Shown here piece after piece: positions 8,895 through 17,544 of a stretch of DNA of 50,362 nt; within the stretch, counting starts at the first letter, position 1, and every line of letters begins with the position of its first letter. Origin of the DNA: Bacteroidetes bacterium UBA6161 (GTDB lineage Bacteria > Bacteroidota > Bacteroidia > NS11-12g > UBA955); the NCBI GenBank assembly GCA_002422315.1, contig DIUJ01000074.1, positions 2,009 through 52,370 of the forward strand, in the 5' to 3' direction. The position numbers and the translations under genes are program-made. The notes under the pieces were generated by a model that had not been told where the DNA came from, ran no database searches, and was given only the letters and a program-made list of their open reading frames with translations.

Positions 8895-10175
8895 ATGGAC
8901 CTTCCCCCGGGAATTTATATCTTTTTTTCACTCCTTTTTTCTGCCTTCTTCTCAGGCATCGAAATTGCTTTTATTTCTGCAAACAAGCTTAGAATAGCGC
9001 TTAAAAGCAGCGAAAACAGTGCCGTTTGGCGCTTGGTTCAGAACTATCAAAACAACCCAGATAAGTTTATAACTACAACCTTGGTAGGAAACAATCTTGC
9101 TTTGGTTTTTTATGGTATATACATGGGCAAAGTTCTTAATCAGGTATTTGATTCTTTACTAAAGTCTAAAATAGAACACTTTGTTCCCTATGAAGCTGTA
9201 ATGCTTGTAGCTGTTACGGTTCTATCTACCTTGTTGGTTCTTGTTGTTGCGGAGTTTTTGCCCAAGGCTCTCTTTAGAATAAATCCCCTCTTTACCCTTC
9301 AAACCTTTATTTTTCCTTTTCATATTTGCTATTTTATCCTTTGGCCTTTTGTTGTTTTTGTTAGGTTTTTTTCTACCCTTTTTTGGAAAATTATTTCTGG
9401 AAGAAGTAATGCCGAGATAAAACCAGTATTTACCAAACACGACATTGACCATATCTTAACAGAAACACCAGAAATACAGCTGGAGGAGGAAAGAAATATG
9501 GATACTGAAATCTTTAAAAACGCACTTGATTTTAGCAGTTTGCGGGTTAGAGACTGCATGAAACCCCGCACAGAAATTGTAGCTATAGATGAAAACGAAG
9601 GAATAGATGCCTTACGCAATCTCTTTATAGATTCTGGCCATTCTAAAATATTAATCTATTCGGAGTCTATAGACAACATAGTAGGATACGCTCACCAAGG
9701 AGCCTTACTAAACAAACCAAAATCTGTTTCAGAAATATTGATTCCAATTATCATAACCAATGAGTCACAGCCTGTAAACGAGGTTCTAAATGCCCTTACC
9801 AAAGAACACAAAAGCATAGCTTTGGTGGTAGATGAACTAGGAGGCACAGCGGGGATTATTACTGTTGAGGATATTATGGAGGAAATATTAGGAGAAATAG
9901 ACGACGAGTACGATAGCGAAACCTTAAAAGAGGTTCAGATTACACCTTCACACTATATTTTTTCTGGCCGTCTCGAAGTAGAATACCTAAACCATAAGTA
10001 TGGTTTACAAATACCAGAAGGAGATTATGAAACACTGGGTGGCTTTATTATTTCCAATAGCGATAAAATCCCTGCAAAAGGGGAAAGGCTCTACCTAGAA
10101 GGATTTGAAATTGTTATCTTGTCTACAGACAATGGCCGCATAAACGAACTAGAGCTAAAGGCTACTTTGTTTTAG
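8895..10175 (+). CDS. CNNM/CBS/CorC-domain membrane protein (hemolysin C-like family)
   Basis: A 426-residue protein of the CNNM (DUF21) family. It has hydrophobic segments at residues ~5-30, ~95-125 and ~132-160, the CNNM feature FFSGIEIAF near the N-terminus, a pair of CBS domains (~200-330; first begins VRDCMKPRTEIVAID, second contains VEDIMEEILGEIDDEYD) and a C-terminal CorC/HlyC domain. Members are linked to Mg2+/Co2+ export or homeostasis; the older name hemolysin is misleading. GldE of gliding flavobacteria belongs to the same family, but the usual gldE neighbours are absent here, so I do not assign that name. The chosen ATG puts the first helix right after a five-residue N-terminus. 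A TTG-initiated frame at 8798-8992 overlaps its 5' end and is not convincing. Confidence 0.88.
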   Translation: MDLPPGIYIFFSLLFSAFFSGIEIAFISANKLRIALKSSENSAVWRLVQNYQNNPDKFITTTLVGNNLALVFYGIYMGKVLNQVFDSLLKSKIEHFVPYEAVMLVAVTVLSTLLVLVVAEFLPKALFRINPLFTLQTFIFPFHICYFILWPFVVFVRFFSTLFWKIISGRSNAEIKPVFTKHDIDHILTETPEIQLEEERNMDTEIFKNALDFSSLRVRDCMKPRTEIVAIDENEGIDALRNLFIDSGHSKILIYSESIDNIVGYAHQGALLNKPKSVSEILIPIIITNESQPVNEVLNALTKEHKSIALVVDELGGTAGIITVEDIMEEILGEIDDEYDSETLKEVQITPSHYIFSGRLEVEYLNHKYGLQIPEGDYETLGGFIISNSDKIPAKGERLYLEGFEIVILSTDNGRINELELKATLF

Positions 10176-10309
10176 TCCTTTGGCATAGCCGCTTGTTTGT
10201 GCATTTGTTGGTAACATTTAAAACTTTTTAGAGTAAAAATAAACACTTTTGCTTTTACTATTTCGCTAGGTTAAACTAGCACGGTTTTTGTTTTAATACG
10301 ATATTTACT

Positions 10310-13210
10310 ATGAACCTTTATTCAAAACTTTCTCTTTTGTTTTTTCTTCATCTTTTTGCTTTCGCTTCGGCTTTTGGGCAGGGCGCTTTTATAGATGAAC
10401 GTTGGCATTTACACCAATTAAAAAGCATGAGCGTAGAGGAAAAAATAGGACAGTTATTTATGGTTGCTGCTTATTCCAACAAAGGCCCAGAACATAGCCG
10501 CGAAATAGAAGACCTGATCTTGAAACACCATATTGGTGGATTGATATTTTTTCAAGGAGACCCCCTAACCCAAGCATACCAAACAAACTATTACCAGTCT
10601 CTGTCCAAAACCCCTCTTTTCATAGGCATAGATGGCGAATGGGGGCTTTCCATGCGCATAAAACCTTCTCAGAAATTTCCTTTTCAGCTTACCCTCGGAA
10701 GCTTAGCACAAGACTCACTTATTTATGAAATGGGTAAAGAAATAGCCTTGCAGTGCAAAGCCCTTGGCATACACATAAACTTTGCTCCTGTTGCGGATAT
10801 TAACAACAACCCCAACAACCCGATAATTAATTTTCGTTCCTTTGGCGAAAACCGAGACTTGGTAGCAAAAAAATCTTGGGAATATGCCCGAGGGATGCAA
10901 GACCAAGGCGTTTTGGCTTGTGCAAAACATTTTCCCGGACATGGCGATACAGATGCCGACAGCCACAAAGAACTACCCAGTATTCCCCATTCCAAAAGCA
11001 GACTTGATTCCCTAGAACTTTATCCTTTTAGGCAATTATTCAAACAAGACCTAGCCTCTATAATGGTTGCTCATTTGCATGTGCCTGCATTAGACCCAAG
11101 GCCCAACAGACCCGTTTCTCTGAGTAAAAAAGTAGTCACAGACTTGCTTAAAAACGAAATGGGCTATAAAGGCCTTGTGTTCACAGATGCCTTAAACATG
11201 AAAGGGGTTAAAAACTATTTTCCTTCAGGAAATGCAGAACTGGAAGCTTTTCTTGCCGGAAACCACATTTTACTTTTTCCCGGAAATATTCCTCTTGCAG
11301 TACAACTTATAAAAGAAGCTTTACAAAGCGGGAAAATTACAGAGACAGAGTTGAACGAAAGGGTTTTACAAATCCTTAAATGGAAAGAGTGGGCAGGCCT
11401 TGGCAATTATAGACCTATTGATATAGAAAAACTTAACCCTTCTCTTTTCTCTACCTCCGCAGAACAAACCATTTTTAAAATTGCCGAACAAAGTATTATA
11501 TTATTAAACGACAAACATAATAACCTGCCTCTTTCCCCTAAAGAAAAAGATCTTGTTTTTATAGTTTTAGGAAACGAGGTTCCCCTAGGATACAACGAAA
11601 AAATAAAAAGCTCTTTCCCTTCTGCTTCTACTGTTTTTATAAAAAGAGGAAGTGGTGTTTCTGTATACAGAAGCTTTGTTCAACAAGCTTCCATCAATAA
11701 AAAGTATGTGGTTTCTGTTCACAATCCAAAAATATGGAGCAATAGCAATTATGGCATTTCTCAAGAGGAAATAGATTTTATTAAAGACCTAAATCGACAA
11801 GCTAAAAGCACGGCTGTATTCTATTGCAACCCCTACATATTACAGAAAGTAAAAGGTTTAGGCTCTATAATAATAGCACACGAAGACGACGAGCCCTTTC
11901 ACCAAGCTGTTTTTTCTTTGCTGCAAGCAAAAAGCCTTTTTATAGGGCGACTGCCAATAAGCACTGGAGACTATAGGCTTGGCGATGGCATAAGTATAAT
12001 ACCGGAAGCTCCTATTTCTACAGGTGCCGCATTCCCTGCTGCCAACAAAAAAGAAACACAGTGGGCAAAAATTGATGCTATTGCAGCAGATCTTATTTCA
12101 AAAAAAGCTGCTCCTGGTTGCAGAATCTTGGTGATTCACCAAAACCAAAAAGTATACGACAAAAGCTTTGGCTACCATACTTACGAACAAATAGAAAAGG
12201 TAAAAGCCAACGACTTGTTTGATTTAGCTTCTGTAACCAAAGTGGCCGCTACCACTCTTGCGGTTATGAAACTTCATGAAACAGGAAAACTAAGCCTAGA
12301 AGATCATTTGGGGAAATACTTGCCCTGGACAAGAAATACAAACAAAGAGTATATTAAAATTAGAGAGATTTTACTTCACGAGTCTGGGCTTCCTGCATTT
12401 CTCCCATTTTATAAAGAAACCATTGGCCCCGCTTACGACAGCCTTTATAGAATGCGAGAAGATTCTTTGTTTTGCTTGGAAGTAGCCGACAGAATGTACC
12501 TACACCAAGACTTCAAATACAGCATTTATCAAAAAATACTGGACGCCCCTCTTGGCCCCAAAAAATATGTATATAGCGACCTTGGCATGGTGCTTTTAAA
12601 AGAAATTGTAGAACATGCTTCCGAAGAGCCTTTTGCATGGTTTTTGAAAGAAACTTTTTACGACCCAATGGGTTTGCAAAACATTAGTTTTAATCCGTTC
12701 TGTTGCTTCGACAAGTGCCAGCTTGTGCCTACACAGTTCGACAAGCTTTTCAGACAACAACTAGTTCACGGGTACGTTCACGACCCTTGCGCGGCTCTTC
12801 TTGGTGGCTACTCTGGCCATGCCGGGCTTTTTGCTAGCGCATACGATCTTGCCGCCATCGGCCAAATGCTGCTAAACCAAGGCTCTTACAACAACAAATC
12901 TTACCTAAAGCCAGAAACCATCGCTTATTTTACCAAAAAACAGTCTGCCATATCTAGAAGAGGTTTGGGTTGGGACAAACCAGAAATGGGAACAGGAATC
13001 TCTCCCGCTTCTAAACTCGCTTCTTCTAAAACCTTTGGTCATACAGGGTTTACCGGGACCTGTATATGGATAGACCCAGAACACGACCTTGTGTATGTTT
13101 TTCTTTCCAATAGGATTTTCCCCAATGAAGAAAATAGAGAGTTGATAACAGGTAATTATAGAACCAAGATACAAGACGTAATTTATCAAACTATTACCCC
13201 AAAGCCATGA
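10310..13210 (+). CDS. GH3 beta-N-acetylhexosaminidase fused to a beta-lactamase-type serine hydrolase
   Basis: A 966-residue secreted fusion enzyme. After a signal peptide (1-23) comes a NagZ-type GH3 domain (~35-365): KHFPGHGDTDADSH holds the His-Asp dyad used as general acid/base in NagZ enzymes (Asp217, His219), and the nucleophile is Asp293 in FTDALNMKG. A GH3 C-terminal-like domain spans ~385-560. Residues ~580-960 form a penicillin-binding/class C beta-lactamase fold with Ser641-x-x-Lys644 (SVTK), Tyr755-Ser-Asp and His911-Thr-Gly. The pairing suggests coordinated attack on peptidoglycan: one half removing N-acetylglucosamine, the other hydrolysing a peptide or ester. This architecture is known in Bacteroidota. 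The last four bases overlap the start of the glycosyltransferase gene. No substrate evidence exists in the sequence itself. Confidence 0.92.
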   Translation: MNLYSKLSLLFFLHLFAFASAFGQGAFIDERWHLHQLKSMSVEEKIGQLFMVAAYSNKGPEHSREIEDLILKHHIGGLIFFQGDPLTQAYQTNYYQSLSKTPLFIGIDGEWGLSMRIKPSQKFPFQLTLGSLAQDSLIYEMGKEIALQCKALGIHINFAPVADINNNPNNPIINFRSFGENRDLVAKKSWEYARGMQDQGVLACAKHFPGHGDTDADSHKELPSIPHSKSRLDSLELYPFRQLFKQDLASIMVAHLHVPALDPRPNRPVSLSKKVVTDLLKNEMGYKGLVFTDALNMKGVKNYFPSGNAELEAFLAGNHILLFPGNIPLAVQLIKEALQSGKITETELNERVLQILKWKEWAGLGNYRPIDIEKLNPSLFSTSAEQTIFKIAEQSIILLNDKHNNLPLSPKEKDLVFIVLGNEVPLGYNEKIKSSFPSASTVFIKRGSGVSVYRSFVQQASINKKYVVSVHNPKIWSNSNYGISQEEIDFIKDLNRQAKSTAVFYCNPYILQKVKGLGSIIIAHEDDEPFHQAVFSLLQAKSLFIGRLPISTGDYRLGDGISIIPEAPISTGAAFPAANKKETQWAKIDAIAADLISKKAAPGCRILVIHQNQKVYDKSFGYHTYEQIEKVKANDLFDLASVTKVAATTLAVMKLHETGKLSLEDHLGKYLPWTRNTNKEYIKIREILLHESGLPAFLPFYKETIGPAYDSLYRMREDSLFCLEVADRMYLHQDFKYSIYQKILDAPLGPKKYVYSDLGMVLLKEIVEHASEEPFAWFLKETFYDPMGLQNISFNPFCCFDKCQLVPTQFDKLFRQQLVHGYVHDPCAALLGGYSGHAGLFASAYDLAAIGQMLLNQGSYNNKSYLKPETIAYFTKKQSAISRRGLGWDKPEMGTGISPASKLASSKTFGHTGFTGTCIWIDPEHDLVYVFLSNRIFPNEENRELITGNYRTKIQDVIYQTITPKP

Positions 13211-14217
13211 CCATTTCTTCTGTAGACTTTTTGCCCAAAGGTGATTTTAATCGCTCTTCGGCCCAGCCTTTGGAGTCTTTCCAAAACATCTTTGTTTCTG
13301 TACTTATGCCTGTTTATAACATGCAAAACAGTGTGTTAGATTCGCTACAATCCGTCCTTCAACAGTCTCACCAAAACTTCGAATTGCTCCTGTTTGATGA
13401 TGGCTCTACAGACAATACCGTTGAAAAAATCAACAGCATCCAAGACCCTAGACTTACGCTTTTTAAAGGTATTACAAACCAAGGCAGACCCTTTGCAAGA
13501 AATTTTTTGCTACAAAAAGCAAAAGGTAAATACATTGCTTGGCTAGATGCAGACGACCTTGCTTATCCTAGTCGCTTATACAAACAAATAGAGTTTTGTG
13601 AAAACAACCCTAAGTGTGTTGCTGTAGGCGCTTCTTCTCTTGTTTTCTCTCCTTCTTTTTCTTTTACCAAAGACCTTGTAAATATTCCCACACTACTTAG
13701 GGCTCAATTACTGTTTAAAAACCCTTTTGTGTTTAGTTCTTTTTTTCATAAAAATATTCCAGGAGTCGTGTTTAAAAGTGCCCTTCTTCAAACCCAAGAC
13801 ACCGATTTTATTTGGCAAATTTCTTCTTTTGGCGAGCTTGGGGGGCTCTCTACTTTACTCTGTAAACACCTTGTTTCTGATAGCCACCAGTCTTCCCTTT
13901 CCTCTTCTTACCCTTATATTTTACAGGGCATGAAAAACAACCTGCCCTTGCCTTCTAATTTCCCCTTTCAAAGCCTTGCTATACTCTTTAGAGAACCCAA
14001 AAAACTATCCCTAAATGAGATTGATTTTGTGTTACATGAATTGAAAAAAAACATACCCAATATCGCAGGCCAATATCCTGAATTGAAAACCGCAATACAC
14101 TCCATCTTTAGTTACCATGTTTTGAAATGTTCTTATTTGTTTTCTCCTATCTTAATAAAATACCTTATTCTTGCAAATCCAATATGGATATACAAACTAT
14201 ATAAAAGTAGGTATTAA
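13207..14217 (+). CDS. Family 2 glycosyltransferase
   Basis: A 336-residue GT2 enzyme with a GT-A fold: SVLMPVYN opens the nucleotide-binding domain (residues ~30-37), FDDGSTDNT follows at ~72-80, and the metal-binding acidic motif is LDADD (~112-116). The N-terminal ~28 residues are a non-conserved extension. No membrane helix is obvious apart from a weakly hydrophobic C-terminus, so it probably works at the inner face of the membrane. It overlaps the GH3 fusion by ATGA and is followed two bases later by the dehydrogenase-like gene, so all three are co-translated. Donor and acceptor cannot be deduced; the context suggests a cell-envelope glycan. Confidence 0.9.
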   Translation: MTISSVDFLPKGDFNRSSAQPLESFQNIFVSVLMPVYNMQNSVLDSLQSVLQQSHQNFELLLFDDGSTDNTVEKINSIQDPRLTLFKGITNQGRPFARNFLLQKAKGKYIAWLDADDLAYPSRLYKQIEFCENNPKCVAVGASSLVFSPSFSFTKDLVNIPTLLRAQLLFKNPFVFSSFFHKNIPGVVFKSALLQTQDTDFIWQISSFGELGGLSTLLCKHLVSDSHQSSLSSSYPYILQGMKNNLPLPSNFPFQSLAILFREPKKLSLNEIDFVLHELKKNIPNIAGQYPELKTAIHSIFSYHVLKCSYLFSPILIKYLILANPIWIYKLYKSRY

Positions 14218-14219
14218 AT

Positions 14220-15428
14220 ATGTTGAAAATTGGACTAATACAAGAAAAAAAATCGCCTCCAGACCAGCGGGTAGTTCTAAGCCCTGGGCAATGTAAGAGT
14301 ATTTTAACATCTTATTCTGGAAAGGTTTCTATTTTTGTAGAACCTAGCCCAAGCCGTTGTTTTCCAGACCACGAGTATGCAAATAATGGTGCAATATTAA
14401 GTTCCGACTTAAGTTCCTGCGACTTGCTTTTGGGTGTAAAAGAAGTGCCTATCCATTCGCTTTATCCCAATAAAACATACTGCTTTTTTGCCCATGTTAT
14501 AAAAGGTCAATCTTACAATATGCCCTTGCTTGCCTCTCTTCTAGAAAAAAAAATACGATTGGTAGATTTTGAAACCATGACTTTTGAAAATGGAGCACGA
14601 GTAATTGGGTTTGGAGAATATGCTGGAATAGTAGGGGCATACAATGGATTTAGGGCTATGGGAATAAAAACCGGAGCTTTTGACCTTGTACCAGCCCATA
14701 TCCTAGAGGAGTATCCTAAAATGGTAACGTCCTTACAGTCTGTAAACTTCCCTATGAGAATAGCCGTTACTGGCTCCGGAAGGGTGGCCCAAGGGGCAGA
14801 AAAACTTTTACAAGACGCTGGCTACGCTAGGATTTCGCCACAAGAGTATCTGGCGAACAGTGAAGGGAATTATTCTAAAAAATATGTTTTGCTAAAACAC
14901 AAGGACCTTTTTGCAAACAAACAAACTTCTGATTTTGAAAGATTAGATTTTTTTAATAACCCTCAAAACTACAGCTCTTGTGCTTCTGTTTATTGGCAGC
15001 ATACAGATCTGCTTATCAACGGTATTTACTGGGATGAGAAAGTTCCTAGGCTTTTTGAAAAAGAAGAGATTTCTTCTCCTGGCTTTTCCATTCAAGCAAT
15101 TGCCGATATTTCTTGTGATATAAATGGTTCTGTTCCTATTACAAGCAGGGTTTCTACTATTCAAAACCCCTTTTATGGTATTCACAAAAAAGACTTTACA
15201 GAATGTGCTTGTAACGATTCCGAGGGGCTGTGTATTATGGCAATTGCAAACCTACCCAGCGAGATACCAAGAGAAGCTTCCTCTGGTTTTGGCAATATGT
15301 TTATAGAACATGTTCTACCTGAGTTTCTGGTTCCTCAAAGTGCCTTTATTCAGAGGGCCTCCATTTGTGAAAAAGGAGAACTTACCCCTTCTTTTTCTTA
15401 CTTATCTTCCTTTTTACAACCCAAATGA
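14220..15428 (+). CDS. Lysine/saccharopine dehydrogenase-like NAD(P)-dependent oxidoreductase
   Basis: A 402-residue protein with an alanine dehydrogenase/transhydrogenase-type N-terminal domain and a Rossmann domain (VTGSGRVAQGAEKLL, ~residues 184-198). The pattern is that of LYS1-type saccharopine dehydrogenase: a catalytic-type Lys74 in LLGVKEVP and His92 in FFAHVIKGQ, corresponding to the Lys and His of the fungal enzyme. Homologues are widespread in Bacteroidota, usually annotated only as NAD(P)-dependent oxidoreductase, and their true substrate is uncertain. The gene lies tightly between a glycosyltransferase and an LTA-synthase-like gene (four-base overlap with the latter, ATGA), which is odd for lysine metabolism; co-transcription may be incidental. 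Confidence 0.82.
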   Translation: MLKIGLIQEKKSPPDQRVVLSPGQCKSILTSYSGKVSIFVEPSPSRCFPDHEYANNGAILSSDLSSCDLLLGVKEVPIHSLYPNKTYCFFAHVIKGQSYNMPLLASLLEKKIRLVDFETMTFENGARVIGFGEYAGIVGAYNGFRAMGIKTGAFDLVPAHILEEYPKMVTSLQSVNFPMRIAVTGSGRVAQGAEKLLQDAGYARISPQEYLANSEGNYSKKYVLLKHKDLFANKQTSDFERLDFFNNPQNYSSCASVYWQHTDLLINGIYWDEKVPRLFEKEEISSPGFSIQAIADISCDINGSVPITSRVSTIQNPFYGIHKKDFTECACNDSEGLCIMAIANLPSEIPREASSGFGNMFIEHVLPEFLVPQSAFIQRASICEKGELTPSFSYLSSFLQPK

Positions 15429-17266
15429 AACACCTTTTAAAAGCGGTATCTGGTCATTTTCTTTTTTGGCTTTCTTTCTCTTTAGTTGCACGTTTTCTAT
15501 TTTGGCTTTATTCTTTTACTTTAATTCCTAAAGGGTCATGGAGCGATGTGTTTTTTTCGTTTTGGAAAGCATTGCCCCTAGACTTCTCTTTTGCCTCTTA
15601 TTTACTCCTCCCTTTTTTGCTGTTTCTGTTTATTCCCAATGCGCTATTTCGCTTTCGGATTTGGCTATTTTTTTCTGGCTTTTTAGCGCTGGCTTTTAGT
15701 ATTCTAAATCTTATTGATGCCGAACTTTTCATACATTGGGGTTCAAGAATAAATCCTTTGGCTATTTTGTACGCGCACAACCCCCAAGGGGCTACCGCAT
15801 CAATCACCACCTTGGCTATTTTCAAAATTATTGGCTATTTGGGCATGCACTTACTTTTCTTTTGGATGCTTTTCCGCTTGTTTTGGGTTCTTTTTTTACC
15901 CATTAAAACAACAAAAATTGATTTTAGGCTTAACACCCTTATAAGCCTAGTTTTGGTTTCCTTGTTGTCGTTTCTGGGGATAAGAGGAGGGCTTGGCAAA
16001 GTGCCTATTAACCAAAGCAGAACCGCATTTTCCAAGGTCGCTATAAGCAATGCTGCCGCAAATAATCCAATGTGGAATGCTTTTTACCATCTCTTTTCTA
16101 ACGATGAATTACCTACACAAAACCAATACAATTACTTTTCTGATTCCGTAGCGCAGAAAACCACAGATTCCCTTTTTAACCAAGGCGAAATTGCCAACCC
16201 TGCATTGTTAAATTCTTCAAAGCCCAACATTCTTCTTTTAATTATGGAAAGTTTTGGTGCCGAAGGCTCCTTGTATTCTGGTGGCAGCCAAAATCTTTCC
16301 CCTGTGTTTGATAAAATAGCAAAAAACGGGTTGCTTTTTGAACAAATGTATTCGGCAGGCGACCGAACGGATAAAGGACTTTTGTCTATTTTGAGCGCCT
16401 ACCCTTCCGTGCCTTTTACTTCTATTATGGCAAAACCCGAGAAAGCTTCTCGCCTTCCATCTATTCCGTTAATTTTAGACTCTATTGGCTACCATACTAG
16501 TTTTGTATATGGTGGCGATATCTCCTTTGCAAACATGGGTACTTATTTACTACAGTCTGGTTTTGATAAAATTATTGACCAGTCTTCTTTTTCCTCTAAA
16601 ACCGCAAAAGGGAATTGGGGTTATCACGATCAAGATTTTTTTAATGAAATAGACAGGCAAATAAGCACAGCAAAAGAACCTTTTTTTGTTAGCGGCCTTA
16701 GTCTTAGTGTTCACGAACCCTTTGACACGCCCTCTTCTCGTTCTTCAAAAAATATACAACAAAAAATGAAGCGTGCATATTTGTACACAGACAGTTGTTT
16801 GGGTGATTTTTTAACTCGTTTTCAAACTTCGGAAAAATATAAAAACACTCTTCTTATTGTTCTTGGAGACCACGGTCGCGAACTGCATCTTCCAAACACC
16901 TATTTTTCGGACCCCTACAAGTTTCGTATTGCATGCTATGTTGGAGGCGGAGCACTTTCTTCTTCCTATGCTGGGAAAAAAATACGCCATGTTGTCATGC
17001 AGCAAAGTGTTTTGCCATTTATATTGCAAAACATGAATCTTTCAACTTCGCCATTTACTTTTTACAACAACCCCTTAAGGGAGAATGGTTCCTTTGCTTT
17101 CTATTCCTTTTATAATGGATTTGGTTTTGTAAACAAATCCGGTTTTTATATCTACGAAAACTCGATAAAAACCCATTATGGTCCAGAAATCGAAAATATC
17201 GATGGTCTTTTATACCAAGGGAAAGCCATTCAACAGGCTATAATTAAGAACTATTTTGCTTTTTAA
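15425..17266 (+). CDS. LTA synthase-like membrane phosphotransferase (sulfatase fold)
   Basis: A 613-residue protein with about five N-terminal transmembrane helices (residues ~5-190) and a large extracytoplasmic alkaline-phosphatase/sulfatase-like domain. Residues matching the lipoteichoic acid synthase active site are Glu275 (IMESFG), the nucleophile-type Thr315 (DRTDKGL) and the metal ligands in GDHG near residue 484. In Gram-positives this family polymerises glycerol phosphate; in Gram-negatives relatives transfer phosphoglycerol or phosphoethanolamine to glycans or lipids. As last gene of the group with a GH3 fusion and GT2, it probably decorates a periplasmic or surface glycan (inference). 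The start overlaps the previous stop by four bases. Confidence 0.9.
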   Translation: MKHLLKAVSGHFLFWLSFSLVARFLFWLYSFTLIPKGSWSDVFFSFWKALPLDFSFASYLLLPFLLFLFIPNALFRFRIWLFFSGFLALAFSILNLIDAELFIHWGSRINPLAILYAHNPQGATASITTLAIFKIIGYLGMHLLFFWMLFRLFWVLFLPIKTTKIDFRLNTLISLVLVSLLSFLGIRGGLGKVPINQSRTAFSKVAISNAAANNPMWNAFYHLFSNDELPTQNQYNYFSDSVAQKTTDSLFNQGEIANPALLNSSKPNILLLIMESFGAEGSLYSGGSQNLSPVFDKIAKNGLLFEQMYSAGDRTDKGLLSILSAYPSVPFTSIMAKPEKASRLPSIPLILDSIGYHTSFVYGGDISFANMGTYLLQSGFDKIIDQSSFSSKTAKGNWGYHDQDFFNEIDRQISTAKEPFFVSGLSLSVHEPFDTPSSRSSKNIQQKMKRAYLYTDSCLGDFLTRFQTSEKYKNTLLIVLGDHGRELHLPNTYFSDPYKFRIACYVGGGALSSSYAGKKIRHVVMQQSVLPFILQNMNLSTSPFTFYNNPLRENGSFAFYSFYNGFGFVNKSGFYIYENSIKTHYGPEIENIDGLLYQGKAIQQAIIKNYFAF

Positions 17267-17286
17267 CGGTTTTTGTTATACTTTTG
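17255..17286 (+). promoter_or_regulatory. Candidate Bacteroidota promoter (TTTG - 20 bases - TACTTTTG)
   Basis: TTTG at 17255-17258 is followed after exactly 20 bases by TACTTTTG at 17279-17286, matching the Bacteroidota consensus TTTG-N19/20-TAnnTTTG in both elements and spacing. It lies 40 bases before the 72-residue reading frame and would drive that gene plus the second LytS/LytTR pair. The -33 element falls within the end of the upstream gene. It is the best full promoter match I found in the window. Confidence 0.55.
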
Positions 17287-17325
17287 TAAAACATTTTTGG
17301 CACATCTCTTGTTATACTTAAAATC

Positions 17326-17544
17326 ATGAAAAATAAAACCCAAATAAAAAGCATTTTGATTATTACCTTTTTGGTGGTTTTCAATGTTGGTGGCTTTTGG
17401 GTTGGTAAAACATATTTTAGTAAGAATACGGGAGAAGAGGTTGAGGCCCTTAACCCTTCTTCTTACGAAACCCAAAGCAACGAATTGAAAATATTAAGCT
17501 GGACTTACGAACTTTTTAAAAGTTTTAGGGAATCCACTAATTGA
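17326..17544 (+). CDS. Small single-pass membrane protein coupled to a LytS-type kinase
   Basis: A 72-residue protein of no family I recognise. Residues 1-8 are basic, residues 9-27 form one hydrophobic helix (ILIITFLVVFNVGGFWVG), and the remaining ~45 residues are polar and acidic and would be outside the cytoplasm in the usual orientation. There is no signal-peptidase or lipoprotein site. Its stop codon overlaps the TTG of the longest kinase frame (TTGA) and is eight bases from the kinase's first ATG, and a good promoter precedes it, so it is probably a real gene and the first of a three-gene operon. A role as accessory or sensory subunit of the kinase is inference. Confidence 0.65.
   Translation: MKNKTQIKSILIITFLVVFNVGGFWVGKTYFSKNTGEEVEALNPSSYETQSNELKILSWTYELFKSFRESTN

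Noticed and set aside
8798..8992. Hydrophobic 64-residue frame directly after the TonB-dependent receptor
   Set aside because: It starts at TTG, overlaps the CNNM gene's 5' end in another frame by about 100 bases, and its hydrophobicity is a frame artefact of T-rich sequence.
10265..10294. GCTAG-GTTAAA-CTAGC hairpin followed by a T-rich run
   Set aside because: Resembles a terminator, but the stem is only five base pairs and lies just before the GH3 fusion ATG; not convincing as terminator or regulator.
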